Notes under the pieces: generated by a model | What the model saw: only the letters and a program-made list of their open reading frames with translations | What the model was told of the DNA's origin: nothing | The model's database searches: none | Part shown: piece after piece, positions 21,331 through 32,413 of the stretch | Layout of the letters: the number at the start of each line of letters is the position of its first letter | How positions within the stretch are numbered: position 1 is the first letter of the stretch | NCBI GenBank assembly: GCA_024644585.1 | Contig: JAHEHM010000008.1 | Coordinates: 1 to 64,000 of the forward strand | DNA length: 64,000 nt | From: Porticoccaceae bacterium | Lineage (GTDB): Bacteria > Pseudomonadota > Gammaproteobacteria > Pseudomonadales > Porticoccaceae | Direction of reading: 5' to 3' | Made by a program: the position numbers and the translations under genes

Positions 21331-22809
21331 TTATTTTTGATTGTTAGTGATACCTAGCTCGTCCCATAGATCATCAATACGCTGTTTGACTTCTGAGTCC
21401 ATAACAATGGGTTGGCCCCATTCGCGATTAGTTTCGCCCGGTAACTTATTGGTTGCATCCAGTCCCATTTTTGAACCTAAACCAGACACTGGCGATGCAA
21501 AATCTAAATAATCAATGGGGGTGTTATCGATCATTACCGTATCTCGGGTGGGATCCATTCTTGTGGTGATGGCCCAGATAACATCTTCCCAGTTACGAAT
21601 ATCAATATCCTCATCGGTAACAATGATAAATTTGGTATACATAAATTGACGTAAAAATGACCAGACCCCCATCATCACCCGCTTGGCGTGCCCAGGAAAT
21701 TGTTTTTTCATGCTCACAACGGCCATACGGTAGGAGCAGCCTTCTGCAGGCAAATAAAAGTCAGTAATTTCAGGAAACTGTTTTTGTAAAATGGGCACAA
21801 ATACTTCATTTAGTGCAACGCCAAGTATCGCCGGCTCATCGGGTGGGCGGCCTGTGTAGGTGCTGTGGTAAATAGGGTCTTTACGGTGCGTGATGCGCTC
21901 GACAGTAAATACAGGAAAGCGCTCAACTTCGTTGTAGTAACCAGTATGATCCCCAAAGGGGCCTTCATCAGCTTCTTCGCCCGGTTGTAAGTAGCCTTCT
22001 AAGATTATTTCTGCAGTAGCCGGCACCTGAAGATCGCTGCCAATACATTTAACAACGGAGGTTTTTTCGCCGCGCAGTAGGCCTGCAAAGGCGTATTCAG
22101 AGAGGCTGTCTGGTACTGGGGTAACCGCGCCCAAGGTTGTAGCCGGGTCGGCACCCAGTGCGATGGCAACCGGATAGGGCTTGCCAGGATGTTTTTGCTG
22201 CCAATCACGATAATCTAGAGCGCCGCCACGATGGGCCAGCCAGCGCATAATGAGTTTGTTTTTAGCCAGTTTCTGCATGCGATAAATGCCAAGATTCTGA
22301 CGTTCTTTATCGGGGCCTCGTGTAACGATCAAAGGCCATGTAATTAGAGGAGATACGTCGCCCGGCCAGCAGGTTTGAATAGGGATGCTATCTAAATTAA
22401 CATCATCACCCTCAATAACCACTTCTTGGCAGGGAGCTTTCTTAAGGTTTTTGACAGGCATATTAAGCACCTGTTTAAAATCATGACGCTTTCCCCAAAG
22501 ATCACGCAGGCTTTTCGGAGGTTCAGGCTGCTTTAAAAAGGCCAGTAATTCGCCAACATCTCTTAATGCTTCTACAGAGTCTTGTCCCATGCCCATAGCA
22601 ACGCGCTTTGGCGTACCAAAAAGATTACATAAGACGGGCATAGAATAGCCCTTAGGGTTTTCGAATAATAGAGCAGGGCCTTTGGCACGCAGCGTTCGAT
22701 CGCTGATCTCAGTCATTTCTAGATGAGGATCAACCTCATGTTTAATGCGCACAAGCTCACCCTGCTGTTCTAGGTATGAGATAAATTCGCGGAGATCAGA
22801 ATGCTTCAT
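21331..22809 (-). CDS. ubiD: 4-hydroxy-3-polyprenylbenzoate decarboxylase
   Basis: [22 protein letters not shown]...[19 protein letters not shown]. Confidence 0.96.
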   Translation of the reverse strand: MKHSDLREFISYLEQQGELVRIKHEVDPHLEMTEISDRTLRAKGPALLFENPKGYSMPVLCNLFGTPKRVAMGMGQDSVEALRDVGELLAFLKQPEPPKSLRDLWGKRHDFKQVLNMPVKNLKKAPCQEVVIEGDDVNLDSIPIQTCWPGDVSPLITWPLIVTRGPDKERQNLGIYRMQKLAKNKLIMRWLAHRGGALDYRDWQQKHPGKPYPVAIALGADPATTLGAVTPVPDSLSEYAFAGLLRGEKTSVVKCIGSDLQVPATAEIILEGYLQPGEEADEGPFGDHTGYYNEVERFPVFTVERITHRKDPIYHSTYTGRPPDEPAILGVALNEVFVPILQKQFPEITDFYLPAEGCSYRMAVVSMKKQFPGHAKRVMMGVWSFLRQFMYTKFIIVTDEDIDIRNWEDVIWAITTRMDPTRDTVMIDNTPIDYLDFASPVSGLGSKMGLDATNKLPGETNREWGQPIVMDSEVKQRIDDLWDELGITNNQK

Positions 22810-22857
22810 GGTGCGAGCCCAAAAGTTGTTAAGGCAGACTACTTATCTGCGTGCCAA

Positions 22858-24117
22858 CTACTTACGCTTCATAGCGCCAAAAAATTCACCGTTGCTCTTA
22901 AATCCTTTTAATTTTTCTATCATAAACTCAACCGCTGGAAGATCTTCCATATCATGAAGGAGTTTACGAAGAATCCAAACACGTTGCAGTTCAGACTCAT
23001 CCATTAATAAATCTTCTCGGCGGGTGCCTGAGCGACGAATATTAATAGCAGGATAGACACGTTTTTCAGCGATTTTACGATCTAGAATAAGCTCCATGTT
23101 ACCTGTGCCTTTAAATTCTTCGTAGATCACTTCGTCCATTTTGGAGCCGGTTTCAACCAAGGCGGTAGCGATAATACTTAGGCTGCCACCATTTTCAATA
23201 TTTCGCGCGGCACCAAAAAAGCGTTTCGGCTTTTCAAGGGCGTGAGCATCAACACCACCGGTTAAAACCTTACCTGATGAAGGAATGACCGTGTTGTAGG
23301 CTCGAGCTAAACGAGTAATAGAATCCAGCAGAATAACCACATCTTTTTTGTGCTCAACCAGACGCTTAGCTTTTTCAATAACCATTTCTGCAACCTGAAC
23401 ATGGCGATTGGGCGGCTCATCAAAGGTTGAAGCAATGACTTCTCCTCGAACCGTTCGCTGCATTTCAGTCACTTCTTCTGGACGCTCATCGATGAGCAAA
23501 ACGATAATGTAACATTCAGGATTATTGCGAATTATTGATTGTGCAATATTCTGCATCATAATTGTTTTACCCGCTTTTGGCGGCGCAACAATTAGACCCC
23601 TTTGACCCTTACCAATGGGCGAAACCAAATCGATAACACGGCCAGTCAAATCTTCTGTAGAACCGTTTCCTGCCTCGAGAACCAAGGGCTCATCTGGAAA
23701 TAATGGAGTAAGGTTTTCAAATAGAATTTTATTGCGAGCGTTCTCTGGTGCATCAAAGTTAATTTCATCAACTTTGAGCATGGCAAAATAGCGCTCACCA
23801 TCTTTTGGCGGTCTAATTTTGCCGGCTATTCTGTCACCTGTTCTTAGATTGAATCGTCTAATTTGGCTGGGCGATACATAAATATCGTCTGGCCCTGCTA
23901 AGTATGAGGCGCCTGCAGAGCGTAAAAACCCAAATCCATCAGGTAGTATTTCGAGCACCCCATCGCCGTAAATGTCTTCACCGCTTTTAGCGTGTCTTTT
24001 AAGGAGAGCGAAAATGATGTCTTGTTTGCGTGAACGTGCCAGATTGTCCAGCCCCATTGAGGCGGTCATTTCTAGTAATTCATCAATTGGTTTTTGCTTA
24101 AGTTCTGATAGGTTCAT
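22858..24117 (-). CDS. rho: Transcription termination factor Rho
   Basis: [16 protein letters not shown]...[24 protein letters not shown]...[14 protein letters not shown]. Confidence 0.98.
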   Translation of the reverse strand: MNLSELKQKPIDELLEMTASMGLDNLARSRKQDIIFALLKRHAKSGEDIYGDGVLEILPDGFGFLRSAGASYLAGPDDIYVSPSQIRRFNLRTGDRIAGKIRPPKDGERYFAMLKVDEINFDAPENARNKILFENLTPLFPDEPLVLEAGNGSTEDLTGRVIDLVSPIGKGQRGLIVAPPKAGKTIMMQNIAQSIIRNNPECYIIVLLIDERPEEVTEMQRTVRGEVIASTFDEPPNRHVQVAEMVIEKAKRLVEHKKDVVILLDSITRLARAYNTVIPSSGKVLTGGVDAHALEKPKRFFGAARNIENGGSLSIIATALVETGSKMDEVIYEEFKGTGNMELILDRKIAEKRVYPAINIRRSGTRREDLLMDESELQRVWILRKLLHDMEDLPAVEFMIEKLKGFKSNGEFFGAMKRK

Positions 24118-24292
24118 AGAATGTTCTTAGGATTAGTAATTCGGAGAATTGGCAGCAGCCAAAGGTTGTTTTGTTTGATTGTAGTCTAAAGCCGACTGAG
24201 GCATTTAATTATTTTGATTGTTTGCCAGAAGGCGTTTTGAATTGATCTGTGTCTAGACTAAAGGGTTGTGCGAGTAAACGCAAGCTGAATTT

Positions 24293-24313
24293 GCGGCCCC
24301 CGAAAGAGGCCGC
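24293..24313 (-). terminator. GC-rich hairpin after trxA (no strong U-tract)
   Basis: GCGGCC-CCCGAAAGA-GGCCGC perfect 6-bp stem between trxA and rho. Confidence 0.4.
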
Positions 24314-24320
24314 AATAAAA

Positions 24321-24647
24321 TTAAAGAAGGCTATCAACAAATTCGGCTAATTGACCCTTTGAAAGAGCGCCTACTTTGGTGGCCTCAATTGCACCATTTT
24401 TAAACCCGAGCAATGTTGGGATACCACGAACATTAAATTTAGCCGCGCTTTCTGGATTGCTGTCCACGTCCACTTTACAGACCTTAACTTTACCATCGTA
24501 ATCAATCGCTATTTCGTCGAGTAGCGGGGCAATCATTTTACATGGACCGCACCAAGGCGCCCAAAAATCAACTAAAACAGGAACATCTGACTGAAGCACA
24601 TCGGCTTCAAAGCTAGCATCGGTTACGTGAACAACAGAATCACTCAT
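24321..24647 (-). CDS. trxA: Thioredoxin
   Basis: [23 protein letters not shown]. Confidence 0.97.
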   Translation of the reverse strand: MSDSVVHVTDASFEADVLQSDVPVLVDFWAPWCGPCKMIAPLLDEIAIDYDGKVKVCKVDVDSNPESAAKFNVRGIPTLLGFKNGAIEATKVGALSKGQLAEFVDSLL

Positions 24648-24772
24648 TAGGAATTTTCTCCAACTAAGAGGGTTAATTTAAAATTTTTGCTTGGAACTTA
24701 TAATAGCACTAGGGGTGAGTCTGGAACAATTAATATACGATATAACCTAAAAAAGAATTATTAATATGGGGT

Positions 24773-25699
24773 TTACTCGAAGGTGGCGACAGACTCTTTG
24801 CCAATCACTGATTTGGGGTCTATATGAATAATTATTTCTGATTTAGGGTAGGTTTGTTCCAGCATAGCTTCAACTTCATCGGAAACATTATGCGCTTCAA
24901 ATAGCGTCAGCTCGTCTTCAATTTCAAGATGAAACTGGATAAATGTCATGGTCCCAGAATGGCGTGTTCTTAAATCATGAAGCCCTAATGTCTTGGGATG
25001 TGTGCACACAATTTTTTTAATATTGGCGCGTACCTCATCGGGCAGCTCTTTATCCATTAGCTGATCCATGGATATCTGAAGAATATTCCAAGCACTGTAT
25101 AAAATGTAGCAGGCAATGATGCCACCTATGATCGGATCAAAAATCGAAAGACCCATGGTGGACAGCCACAACGCCAGTATGACTGCACTATTCATTAAAA
25201 GATCAGATTTATAATGCATCGCATCGGCACTGATTGCGACAGATTGGGTTTTTTTAATCACATATTGCTGGAAGCAAACCAGCAACAGAGTCACAAGAAT
25301 AGTGACGCCCACCACGATCATGCTGGTTATTGGGTATTTAATTTCAACGGGGTTGATAATGTTGCTACCCACTTCTATAAGTAAAAATAGGGCGGATCCT
25401 GCAATAAATAGCGACTGACTCAGCCCGGCAAGCGCCTCAGCCTTGCCATGACCAAAGCGGTGCTCCTTGTCTGCAGGAGTTAGTGCATGTCTAACAGCAA
25501 ATAAATTTATAATTGAGGCAAAGGCATCCAGTACAGAGTCGATTAAGGTCGCTAATAGGCTCACTGAGTCGGACTGACTCCAGGCTACTAGTTTTACCAA
25601 AATCAAAAATACAGCAACAGATACGGAGGCATAGGTTGCAAGCCGCATAAGTCGTGCGCTTTCGTCTGGGAGCGTATTGTTATGGATATCTTTTGGCAA
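24773..25699 (-). CDS. Cation diffusion facilitator transporter (FieF-like)
   Basis: LLATLIDSVLDAFASIINLFAVRHALTPADKEHRFGHGKAEALAGLSQS. Confidence 0.92.
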   Translation of the reverse strand: MPKDIHNNTLPDESARLMRLATYASVSVAVFLILVKLVAWSQSDSVSLLATLIDSVLDAFASIINLFAVRHALTPADKEHRFGHGKAEALAGLSQSLFIAGSALFLLIEVGSNIINPVEIKYPITSMIVVGVTILVTLLLVCFQQYVIKKTQSVAISADAMHYKSDLLMNSAVILALWLSTMGLSIFDPIIGGIIACYILYSAWNILQISMDQLMDKELPDEVRANIKKIVCTHPKTLGLHDLRTRHSGTMTFIQFHLEIEDELTLFEAHNVSDEVEAMLEQTYPKSEIIIHIDPKSVIGKESVATFE

Positions 25700-25764
25700 T
25701 TTAATTATTTATTTATAGGTTTTAAGAGAGTGTAACAAAAAATTAAGGGCCAGTAGGGTAAAAA

Positions 25765-26904
25765 TTATGAAAAGCGTTGCAGTACCGTATCAAGAAAACG
25801 AATGCCTGTATCGGTAGTGCAATAATTTTCTGCTTGCGGTTGTATGAGACCATCCTCCTCGAGCTGCATAATTATTTGCGCGATAACGGATTCATCAAGG
25901 CCTGTGCGCCGGGCATATAATTCTTTGTTTACGCCCTGTGTAAGACGCAAGGCATTCATCATAAATTCCAGACTTAGCTGATCCTGATTTATGGGCTTTT
26001 GAGATGCCAGGGCAGTCTTTTCTCGACTCATAAAATGGTCTGGCTGACGTGTTTTAGCGGTTCGAATAATCTCAGCATTTTCCGGTATAGTCAGCTTGCC
26101 ATGGGCGCCAGCGCCGATGCCTAGATAGTCGCCAAATTGCCAATAGTTTAGATTGTGCCTGCAGGCTTCACCGGCCTTAGCAAAAGCCGACACCTCATAC
26201 TGAGAAAATTCTGCGCTACTGAGCCTTTGCATACCAAGATCTTGAATGTCCGCAAGTTGATCCTCTTCTGGCAGGATGGGCGGTCTTGAAAAGAAGCTGG
26301 TGTTTGGCTCAATGGTTAGCTGGTACCAAGAAATATGGGTGGCACCGGTTTGGATGGCTATGTCTAGATCGACCATCGCATCTTCTCGGCTTTGCTCGGG
26401 TAAGCCATGCATTAAATCAATATTAAAGCGCTCAAAACCAGATATTTGTGCCATTTCAATGGCTTTTTTGGCATGTTCTGCGTTGTGAATGCGGCCAAGA
26501 CTTTTTAGCTGTTGGTCGTTAAAGCTTTGCACGCCAATTGAAAGCCTATTGACGCCTGCTTTATAAAAATCAGCAAATTTTTGCTGTTCTGCCGAGCCCG
26601 GGTTAGCCTCAAGGGTTATTTCTATGTTTGTCTCGAAGCCAATGTGTTTTTCTGCGGCATTAATAATTTTTTCGATGGATTGGGCGGAAAATAGACTGGG
26701 CGTTCCGCCGCCAAAAAATATTGAATGTAACTTTCTATTTTTAACCCAGTGCAAGTCATTGTTTAGGTCTTTAAGAAGAGCCTGTAAATACGCCTGTTCG
26801 GGAATATTTTCATGCCCTTGGTGCGAATTAAAATCGCAATAGGGGCATTTTTTTATGCACCAAGGAATATGTACATAGAGTGAAAGGGGAGGCAGCTCTA
26901 GCAT
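25765..26904 (-). CDS. hemW: Radical SAM HemW (CPO-like, heme chaperone)
   Basis: LSLYVHIPWCIKKCPYCDFNSH; FFGGGTPSLFSAQSI. Confidence 0.95.
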   Translation of the reverse strand: MLELPPLSLYVHIPWCIKKCPYCDFNSHQGHENIPEQAYLQALLKDLNNDLHWVKNRKLHSIFFGGGTPSLFSAQSIEKIINAAEKHIGFETNIEITLEANPGSAEQQKFADFYKAGVNRLSIGVQSFNDQQLKSLGRIHNAEHAKKAIEMAQISGFERFNIDLMHGLPEQSREDAMVDLDIAIQTGATHISWYQLTIEPNTSFFSRPPILPEEDQLADIQDLGMQRLSSAEFSQYEVSAFAKAGEACRHNLNYWQFGDYLGIGAGAHGKLTIPENAEIIRTAKTRQPDHFMSREKTALASQKPINQDQLSLEFMMNALRLTQGVNKELYARRTGLDESVIAQIIMQLEEDGLIQPQAENYCTTDTGIRFLDTVLQRFS

Positions 26905-26913
26905 CGCAATAAT

Positions 26914-27510
26914 TTATGATTTCAGTGTTTCAAGAAGCTGCGCAATGGCTTTGCCGCGATGACTAACAGTATTTTTAACGGATTTATCAAGTTCAGCGGC
27001 ATGACAGTCTGCATCAAGTGGTTTGAAAATAGGATCATAGCCAAAGCCTTCAGTGCCTTTCTCTTCAAGAGCAATTTCGCCCTCCCAGGTGCCTTGGCAA
27101 ATAATAGGTGTGGGGTCGGTCCCATGGCGCATAACTACAATAACTGTTTGATATCTGGCTTTGCGTTGCTCGGCGGGCACAGATTCTAGGGCAGACATGA
27201 GTTTATCAAGGTTAGTTTGATCGTTCGCACCAAGACCAGCATAGCGCGCTGAATAAATTCCGGGCGCACCCTTAAGATAGTCAACCTCCAGACCTGAATC
27301 GTCGGCTATGGCGGGAAGGCCAGACTGTTCTGCGGCATGACGTGCTTTTAAGATAGCATTTTCAACAAAAGTGAGGCCGGTTTCGTCGGCATCTTCGATG
27401 CCTAGCGACTGCTGTGGAATAATGTTAATTCCTAAGCCGCCAAGCATATGCTGTAGTTCTTTAATTTTGCCCTGATTACTGCTGGCTAATACTAAATCTT
27501 TTAAATCCAT
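26914..27510 (-). CDS. rdgB: dITP/XTP pyrophosphatase
   Basis: LVLASSNQGKIKELQHML...ADDSGLEVDYLKGAPGIYSARYAG; start moved to the internal Met. Confidence 0.96.
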   Translation of the reverse strand: MDLKDLVLASSNQGKIKELQHMLGGLGINIIPQQSLGIEDADETGLTFVENAILKARHAAEQSGLPAIADDSGLEVDYLKGAPGIYSARYAGLGANDQTNLDKLMSALESVPAEQRKARYQTVIVVMRHGTDPTPIICQGTWEGEIALEEKGTEGFGYDPIFKPLDADCHAAELDKSVKNTVSHRGKAIAQLLETLKS

Positions 27511-27533
27511 AGTCGCTGATTCCAAACAGATGA

Positions 27534-27968
27534 TTAGGGGTTGTGATACATCTTCTTTTGAAATTTGAAGTCATAAGGAAACTGACTTTCCCCAGCTGTC
27601 ACATTAATTTTAAATGTAAGAAGATCTTCATTTTCAAATTCAAAAGGGGCTAAATAGTAAACAGTTGACTGTTCTTTGATAGCCACAAACTCAAGCTGTT
27701 GGGTTTGCTGAAAAATATTTTTTACCACACCCGTAACTTTTGCGGGAATACCTTGCCCCAGCGTTTTGACCACAGCGATATTAACCAGGCCGCGATCTTT
27801 ACCGCGCACAAAATTGTTGGCCACGGCAATTTCCGGAGTTAGAAAAGAGCTATCAAAGGCGCTATAAAAAATTTTTAATTCACCATGCTGTTTTACATGG
27901 CTTTGTTTAACGGGCTCTGAAAATACAACAGAAGCTAAAAGCAGGGATAGAAGTACTAGGTGCTTCAT
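27534..27968 (-). CDS. DUF4426 domain-containing secreted protein
   Basis: Signal peptide; HYNAFDSSFL-like FYSAFDSSFLTPEIA; in the rdgB-metW interval as in other gammaproteobacteria. Confidence 0.75.
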   Translation of the reverse strand: MKHLVLLSLLLASVVFSEPVKQSHVKQHGELKIFYSAFDSSFLTPEIAVANNFVRGKDRGLVNIAVVKTLGQGIPAKVTGVVKNIFQQTQQLEFVAIKEQSTVYYLAPFEFENEDLLTFKINVTAGESQFPYDFKFQKKMYHNP

Positions 27969-27985
27969 AAAAGTTCTCTTATGGG

Positions 27986-28576
27986 TTATCGACTTAGGTG
28001 ATACACCGCAATCTCGGTAAATAGATTAGGAAAAACACTTTTAAGTGCTTTGTCAGCCACACCCTGAGCCATAAATTCGCGATGAAGAATATTGATATTG
28101 CGTTCTTTACACAGAGCCTCAAAATCATCATAGGTGAAAAAATGAATATTGGGCGTGTCATACCATTGGTAGGCGAGCTGTTTGGTGACCGGCATACGAC
28201 CGAGAAAATTTAGATAGGCTCGAGTTCGCCAATGACCAAAATTTGGAAAGGTAACAATGCACTTGCTGCCAATTCTGAGTATCTCATCAAGCACTAGGTG
28301 GGGGTAGCGCAATGCTTGCAACGTCTGAGTCATTAAAACCGTATCAAAGCTTTGATCAGCAAAGTTTTTGAGGCCTTTATTTAGATCCTGTTCGATAACA
28401 TTGACGCCTTTTTCGAGGCAGCTACTAATTGAGTCAGGATCAATTTCTAACCCATAGCCAATAACATCCAGTTGCTCTTGAAGACTTGCCAGAAGTGCGC
28501 CGTCACCACAACCCAGATCCAAGACGCGGGAGCGGGGTTCAATCCATGGCCTAATCAAATCAAGTTTATGGTTCAT
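27986..28576 (-). CDS. metW: Methionine biosynthesis protein MetW
   Basis: SRVLDLGCGDGALLASLQE...VIEQDLNKGL...FPNFGHWRTR. Confidence 0.95.
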   Translation of the reverse strand: MNHKLDLIRPWIEPRSRVLDLGCGDGALLASLQEQLDVIGYGLEIDPDSISSCLEKGVNVIEQDLNKGLKNFADQSFDTVLMTQTLQALRYPHLVLDEILRIGSKCIVTFPNFGHWRTRAYLNFLGRMPVTKQLAYQWYDTPNIHFFTYDDFEALCKERNINILHREFMAQGVADKALKSVFPNLFTEIAVYHLSR

Positions 28577-29748
28577 GATCCGCCCTCTACATGATCTGCC
28601 AGCTTGCTAAGGTAGCCGCCAAGTGCCTTTTGATAGCGCTCATTAGGCAGTAAAAAGGCATCATGGCCATGATCTGAGTCTATGGCAATATAGGAAACGT
28701 TCTTTCCTGCAGCGATTAATGCATCGGTAATTTCCTGAGACCTATCTGGCGAGAAACGCCAATCGCTGCTGAATGAAACCACCAAGAACTTACATTTAGC
28801 ATGACTAAAGGCGGCCACAGGATCATGGTTATACTCTCGAGCAAGATCAAAATAATCAAGCATTTTGGTAATCAAAATATAGCTATTGGCATCAAAAAAG
28901 TCAGAGAACTTATCGCCCTGATAATTTAAATAGCTTTCAATTTGAAATTCCACAGGCTCTGTTTTACCCTGAAGAAGATCGCCTGACCTTAGGTCGCGGC
29001 CAAATTTTTGCCCCATAAGCTCATCGGACAAATAGGTCACATGGCCGATCATTCTCGCCAGTGCCAATCCATTGTGGGGCACCTTATTGTGCTGCAAATA
29101 GTTACCATCACAAAAATCAGCATCTGATTTGATCGCTTTGCGAGCAATTTCATTAAAGGCAATATTTTGTGCAGTTAATTTCATGGATGACGCGATCACT
29201 ACGGCATGTTGCAGTTCATCGGGGTGCTCTAGCGACCAGCGCATTGCCTGCATTCCACCCAAGCTTCCGCCAACCACTGCCGCCCAGCATTTAATTTTGA
29301 GATGCTGCATTAATAGCCGTTGTGAGGCTACCCAGTCTCTCGCTCTAAGCGGGGGGAAATCAGCGCCATAGGGTTTGCCGGTTTCGGGATTTTCGGATGT
29401 TGGCCCGGTGCTACCAAAGCAGCTACCAATATTATTTACCGATACAATATAAAAGCGGTTGCTGTCGATAGGCTTGCCCGGTCCAATATAATGATCCCAC
29501 CAGCCTGTTTTTGTTTCGCCCTCATGATGACCAGCTGCATGATGATCACCACTTAAGGCATGACAAATTAAAATCCCATTACTACGATCTTTATTCAGCG
29601 TGCCATAGGTCTCATAAACTAGCTTGTGACTGGGCAAAACCACCCCGCAGGCGAGTTTGAGCGGCTGCTCAATAACCACCTGCTGCGGCTTAACCAGACC
29701 CACTGAATTGTCTTGGTTATTCTGATTGTTATGCGAATCTGATGACAT
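28573..29748 (-). CDS. metX: Homoserine O-acyltransferase
   Basis: ICHALSGDHHAAG, VGGSLGGMQAMRW; start moved to MSSDSHNNQ. Confidence 0.94.
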   Translation of the reverse strand: MSSDSHNNQNNQDNSVGLVKPQQVVIEQPLKLACGVVLPSHKLVYETYGTLNKDRSNGILICHALSGDHHAAGHHEGETKTGWWDHYIGPGKPIDSNRFYIVSVNNIGSCFGSTGPTSENPETGKPYGADFPPLRARDWVASQRLLMQHLKIKCWAAVVGGSLGGMQAMRWSLEHPDELQHAVVIASSMKLTAQNIAFNEIARKAIKSDADFCDGNYLQHNKVPHNGLALARMIGHVTYLSDELMGQKFGRDLRSGDLLQGKTEPVEFQIESYLNYQGDKFSDFFDANSYILITKMLDYFDLAREYNHDPVAAFSHAKCKFLVVSFSSDWRFSPDRSQEITDALIAAGKNVSYIAIDSDHGHDAFLLPNERYQKALGGYLSKLADHVEGGS

Positions 29749-29926
29749 AGTTAATTCATTTAAATTGTATTCTGCAAGTCTAAGAGCGCCCAGCCGTTTA
29801 AGCAATAGCCACTGAATAAACTATTGTTCACAAATCTTAAAATCGGCGCTGATTTTTCATACTATACCTGATAAGGTCGAATTCGTTGACTTTAATAATA
29901 TGCAACTACAACGCGAGAGGATTGAT

Positions 29927-30976
29927 ATGCAATATAGGCCGCTGGGAACAACCGGATTGCAGGTGCCAGTTATTGGTTTGGGCACCATGACATGGGGTGA
30001 GCAAAATAATTTACAGCAGGCCTGTGAGCAAATGGATTATGCCTTGAAAAGAGGGGTTAATTTATTTGATGTAGCAGAGATGTACCCCGTGCCGCCTCGG
30101 CCTGAAACGGTTGGAGAAACCGAGCGCTGTATTGGCGAATGGTTTGCCCAGTCGGGTAAGCGTGCAGAGGTTACATTAGCCACTAAGGTAACCGGTCGGG
30201 CGGAGCAAAAACAGTCAGGCCTGTCGCATATTAGAGGAGGCACGCGCCTAAGTAGGGGTCATATTCGACGCGCCATTGAGGGCTCGCTAGAACGATTGCA
30301 AACCGATTACATCGATCTTTATCAGGTGCATTGGCCAGAACGCGCCACCAACTATTTTGGCGCTAGGGGTTATCGACACCAGCCTGAATCCGATGGCATT
30401 AGCATTGAAGAGACACTGGTTGCACTCTCTGAATTAGTTGATGAGGGTCTGGTAAAGCATATTGGCATTTCCAATGAAACGCCTTGGGGTGCAATGCAGT
30501 ATCTTAACCTAGCCAAGCAGCATAATTTACCCACAGTGATTAGCGTACAAAATGTCTACAATTTATTGAATCGCCAATATGAGACCGGCATGGCAGAACT
30601 CTGTGTCAGAGAAAATATCGGGCTGTTAGCCTATTCGCCTATGGCCTTTGGTGTGTTGAGCGGCAAATATCTTAATAATCAGAAACCCTCTGGGGCAAGA
30701 TTAACGCTGTTTGATCGCTTTACTCGCTACGATAGCCCGCAAACCTTAGCCGCGACAGAAGCCTATGCGGATATTGCTAATCGGCAGGGACTGAGTCTTG
30801 CGCAAATGTCTTTGGCGTTTGTGTGTCAGCAAAATTTTGTAGCCAGCTGTTTAATTGGTGCAACCACTATGGAGCAACTCAAAGAAAATATTGATGCTGC
30901 CGAGGTTGTTTTAAGTGACGAGGTGATGGCTGAGATTGAGGATGTTCACAACGCTTATCCAGACCCCGCCCCCTAA
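29927..30976 (+). CDS. Aldo/keto reductase (Tas-like)
   Basis: MQYRPLGTTGLQVPVIGLGTMTWGEQN; start moved to the internal Met behind GAGAGG. Confidence 0.93.
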   Translation: MQYRPLGTTGLQVPVIGLGTMTWGEQNNLQQACEQMDYALKRGVNLFDVAEMYPVPPRPETVGETERCIGEWFAQSGKRAEVTLATKVTGRAEQKQSGLSHIRGGTRLSRGHIRRAIEGSLERLQTDYIDLYQVHWPERATNYFGARGYRHQPESDGISIEETLVALSELVDEGLVKHIGISNETPWGAMQYLNLAKQHNLPTVISVQNVYNLLNRQYETGMAELCVRENIGLLAYSPMAFGVLSGKYLNNQKPSGARLTLFDRFTRYDSPQTLAATEAYADIANRQGLSLAQMSLAFVCQQNFVASCLIGATTMEQLKENIDAAEVVLSDEVMAEIEDVHNAYPDPAP

Positions 30977-30987
30977 CAATTATTGGC

Positions 30988-31551
30988 TTACATCAGGAAG
31001 GGCGTAATTTGCATGCCTATTAAGGGAAGTATTTTGGCGCGAATGAACATCAGCGAAAAGATGGCGGCCATAGGTGATAGGTCAATCATCCCTAGTGGCG
31101 GTATAAATCGTCTAAAAGGTTCCATGTAGGGAGAAATAACCTGATGCACCAATCGCGCTGCAGGGTGCGGCGGCGTGCCAACCCAGCTGAAAACGACCAG
31201 AATAAAAATACCCCAAAAATAAATTTCAACCAAGGTTCTGAGTAACTCAAAGCCAGCCCAGGCAATAAAGGCAAAAATACCCGTCGATAAGACACCTTTG
31301 GTGATTGCCATGACCACAAAAAAACTCCACTTAATCAATAGAGCGGCTACTAACACGGACAGGTTAAAGCGACCAAAACTGGGTATTATTTTTTCAAGGG
31401 GGCGAATAATCGGACTGCATATTTTGAGGATGCCCTGTGACACCGGATTATAAAAATCAGCGCCTACCCACTGCAGCAAAAATCTTATTAAAAGAAGCAT
31501 TGCGGCAATATCTGTAATGGCTCTTAAAGCGTAAAGTAATGTTTCATTCAT
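30988..31551 (-). CDS. yggT: YggT family membrane protein
   Basis: Two repeats with LRFLLQWV...PVSQGILKICSPIIRPLEKIIPSFG and SPYMEPFRRFIPPLG. Confidence 0.92.
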   Translation of the reverse strand: MNETLLYALRAITDIAAMLLLIRFLLQWVGADFYNPVSQGILKICSPIIRPLEKIIPSFGRFNLSVLVAALLIKWSFFVVMAITKGVLSTGIFAFIAWAGFELLRTLVEIYFWGIFILVVFSWVGTPPHPAARLVHQVISPYMEPFRRFIPPLGMIDLSPMAAIFSLMFIRAKILPLIGMQITPFLM

Positions 31552-31597
31552 AGGGTATCAGCTCAAAATCTTTGTGTAGGTGACTCAATCTTATTGG

Positions 31598-32413
31598 TTA
31601 TTTAGAAAAATCATCGGACATCTCTTGGGCGCGATTTAAGGCGCTCGACATCGCTGTACGAAAAACGTTTTCGATATCCTGTGCCTGAAATGACTCAATC
31701 GCTGCCTGCGTGGTGCCCCCAGGCGAGGTTACTTGCTTGCGTAGAACCTCAGGTTTCTGGTCAGAATGTAAAGCCAGTTTGGCCGCCCCTAGTGCGGTAT
31801 TCAGGGTAAGCTGGGCAGATGTTTCGGTATCAAGGCCGAGCTCTTCGCCTACTTTTTGCATGGCTTCGTAGACTAAAAAGAAATAGGCGGGACCACTGCC
31901 AGAAACAGCGGTAACCGCATCAATATCTGCTTCTTTATTGACCCAGCAGGCATAGCCTACAGCATTAAAGATGCCTTCAATGGTTGATTGCTGGTTGGCA
32001 TTAAGGGCTTTGCTGGCAAACAGGCCCGTTGCACCCGCCTGCACCATAGCGGGAGTATTAGGCATGGCCCTTACAATGGTTAGAGCGTCCCCCATCCAGT
32101 TTTCTAAGGCAGATACCGGAATGCCCGCAGCAATTGAAACCACAATAGGGTTGTGGGTCAGTGAGTCGGCAAGTGGTGCAGCAACCGCACCCATAACTTG
32201 CGGCTTTACCGCTAATACCACAATGTCGGCGGCGCTTACGGCGGCACCATTATCGCCAGTAGTAGAAATTCCGTGGGTGGCTTCGATCCGTTGGCGAGAC
32301 TCTGCGTTTGGCTCACTCACTAAAATATCTGCATTTGAAAAGCCGTTAGCTAGCATGCCGCCAATTAAGCATGAGGCCATATTGCCGCCGCCGATAAAAA
32401 CTACTTTACTCAT
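31598..32413 (-). CDS. proC: Pyrroline-5-carboxylate reductase
   Basis: VFIGGGNMASCLIGGML; TAVSGSGPAYFFL; VTSPGGTTQAAI. Confidence 0.96.
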   Translation of the reverse strand: MSKVVFIGGGNMASCLIGGMLANGFSNADILVSEPNAESRQRIEATHGISTTGDNGAAVSAADIVVLAVKPQVMGAVAAPLADSLTHNPIVVSIAAGIPVSALENWMGDALTIVRAMPNTPAMVQAGATGLFASKALNANQQSTIEGIFNAVGYACWVNKEADIDAVTAVSGSGPAYFFLVYEAMQKVGEELGLDTETSAQLTLNTALGAAKLALHSDQKPEVLRKQVTSPGGTTQAAIESFQAQDIENVFRTAMSSALNRAQEMSDDFSK

